Of a stretch of DNA of 64,000 bases, positions 63,901 through 64,000 are shown in pieces. The notes beneath the pieces were generated by a model. That model made no database searches, had not been told where the DNA came from, and saw only the letters and a list, made by a program, of their open reading frames with translations. The translations under genes and the position numbers were made by a program. Each line of letters begins with the position of its first letter. Position 1 is the stretch's first letter. The DNA comes from Methylomonas sp. UP202 (GTDB taxonomy: Bacteria > Pseudomonadota > Gammaproteobacteria > Methylococcales > Methylomonadaceae), in the NCBI RefSeq assembly GCF_029910655.1, contig NZ_CP123897.1, positions 4,639,547-4,703,546 of the forward strand, in the 5' to 3' direction.

Positions 63901-64000
63901 ACCCGAGGCGCCAAAATGGCGTCGCATTGGTCCACCGCCGCCCGGAATACCGCTTCACTGCGGTATAAATCCAAGCCCATGCGCGGATATTGACTACCTT
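60915..64000 (-). CDS. Type I polyketide synthase, AT-KR-ACP end (5' part outside window)
   Basis: The frame continues through base 64000 (upstream residues read GSQYPR before MGLDLY), so the ATG at 63980 is internal. Counting from that Met, an acyltransferase domain has GHSIG (Ser77) and GFHS (178-181), the latter closer to malonyl-type than methylmalonyl-type ATs. A ketoreductase follows with YLITGGLGGLGLAIAGWL and SSAASVLGSRGQAAYAAANA. An acyl carrier protein has GFFDMGLDSITIVEL (Ser938 as phosphopantetheine site). The C-terminal LSEQELDRLISEKLQNIL may be a docking helix. No DH, ER or thioesterase is visible after the AT. A ketosynthase is expected upstream of the window edge. Confidence 0.93.
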   Translation of the reverse strand, partial: GSQYPRMGLDLYRSEAVFRAAVDQCDAILAPRVGYSVKALLCDEADEQRLRTHAQPAIFVFQYAMLALWQSWGIKADFVLGHSIGEYAAACHAGVFALSDALKLIAARSSSINEHAVPGAMIAVAADEKTVQPWLAPFVDSAGIAVVNTANSLVISGLKEALQEISVALEQAGLSVTPLNVAHGFHSPAMQAALPVFAEIAETIAFRAPDKTLVSTLTGRIAGEEIAGADYWVKHIRQAVQFYPAVRQLAALGADILLEIGPRPVLFGLVKQIESAAEKICLHGQTGKGDSRVETYRALARLYQAGLTPDWRAVAGGEKIKLPNYPWQRQFYWLAAPTAKQAITEAQSASTVLQALAEGQTESLLAALWQDKTPNEDERKLTLQILHNLTALHQQAISQDRQAQCAYQISWRRYELPPAGAAKTWLLIADRQGRAKTLFNAGSGAKMPMVLLESGREYQKISAQHYRLPFDSEQDWQRCLEDIASTSSRELAVMNFQTCDLADGGPEALGAVMARFIACYRALKQADKLLPIWWLTENAQVAADGDAATGWLSAAAWGLGRVIGLEQPALFGGLLDLADISPEQLTKLMAIMAIAPRGEQIAIRPEGCYVARLTPSALPAAAVVIDPRGDYLITGGLGGLGLAIAGWLVANKAGRVWLIARRPAAGEAQQKIEDLRRQGGDVRSVQADIADGEAVAALMAHIQQQGGRLRGVIHAAGILKDGLLENLQADDFKAVWSAKVTGAWLLHQATKDAALDFFVLCSSAASVLGSRGQAAYAAANAAMDGLAQYRNRLGLPALTVNWGAWADVGMAAGLDWVDQQRMQASGVVAMPAPFAVSLLAKALNAGASQQVLMDVDWPLFHKALAEAATKPLWQVTGGLVEEAEAIADSPAVLNFEQQIAELSQDEAYQLAKTQLEQAIKQVLYLDEAKTIDSYQGFFDMGLDSITIVELRVNLQRRLGGDLPTTLLFDYANVADVCAYLLERYAKPLPSPVEDVNADTGRTAVENLSEQELDRLISEKLQNILADT

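Overview
The window looks like chromosomal DNA of a free-living, aerobic, moderately GC-rich gammaproteobacterium. Gene style suggests a methanotroph of the Methylomonas/Methylococcaceae kind: stacked FecI-FecR-TonB receptor cassettes, many REP-type repeats, corrinoid proteins, a bd oxidase and a modular polyketide synthase. This is inference from gene content; no methane or methanol oxidation gene is present. No rRNA, tRNA or CRISPR array was recognised.

Layout. 1-3.7 kb: the AT-rich C-terminal part of a large STAND/NACHT-type NTPase cut by the window start, then a PIN-domain toxin-antitoxin pair. 3.7-6.2 kb: repeat-rich DNA (a 25-unit array of degenerate 21-nt repeats, a 15-bp array, a 33-bp array) with a DUF2452-like gene and a small TIGR02450 gene. 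6.3-11.4 kb: HtrA-type protease, a secreted unknown, a glutathione transferase, an intact IS1182-family element with a CTAG duplication, and a small membrane protein.

11.7-21.9 kb: a redox/sulfur/copper region. A FisR-like sigma54 activator is divergent from a persulfide dioxygenase-like gene and a TauE exporter, with activator-type repeats and a near-consensus -24/-12 promoter between them. Then, on the same strand, come a multicopper oxidase, an HMA-TauE copper protein, a PsiE-like protein, and a cytochrome bd operon (CydP, CydA, an unknown periplasmic protein, CydB, CydX) ended by a strong terminator.

21.9-35.7 kb: a signalling island. It has a REC-histidine kinase, a hemerythrin-PAS-histidine kinase, a response regulator with a degenerate HD-GYP domain, a lone receiver and a cysteine-containing unknown. 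It ends in a six-gene minus-strand operon: RACE-type corrinoid activator, corrinoid protein, UroD-fold methyltransferase-like protein, DUF1638 protein, hybrid histidine kinase, REC-PAS-GGDEF-EAL. Four of its five junctions are ATGA stop/start overlaps. This joins a corrinoid methyl-transfer module to phosphorelay and c-di-GMP output, and is my best candidate for an undescribed system.

36-58.7 kb: four sigma/FecR/TonB-receptor cassettes in a row plus one orphan sigma factor. They are separated by palindromic repeats, two more 21-nt arrays, a VapBC pair inserted between one fecR and its receptor, and remnants of an antitoxin and a REP-associated transposase. 58.7-64 kb: a protein with a HEPN-like motif, a frameshifted REP-associated tyrosine transposase between inverted REP copies, and the AT-KR-ACP end of a type I polyketide synthase that runs off the window.
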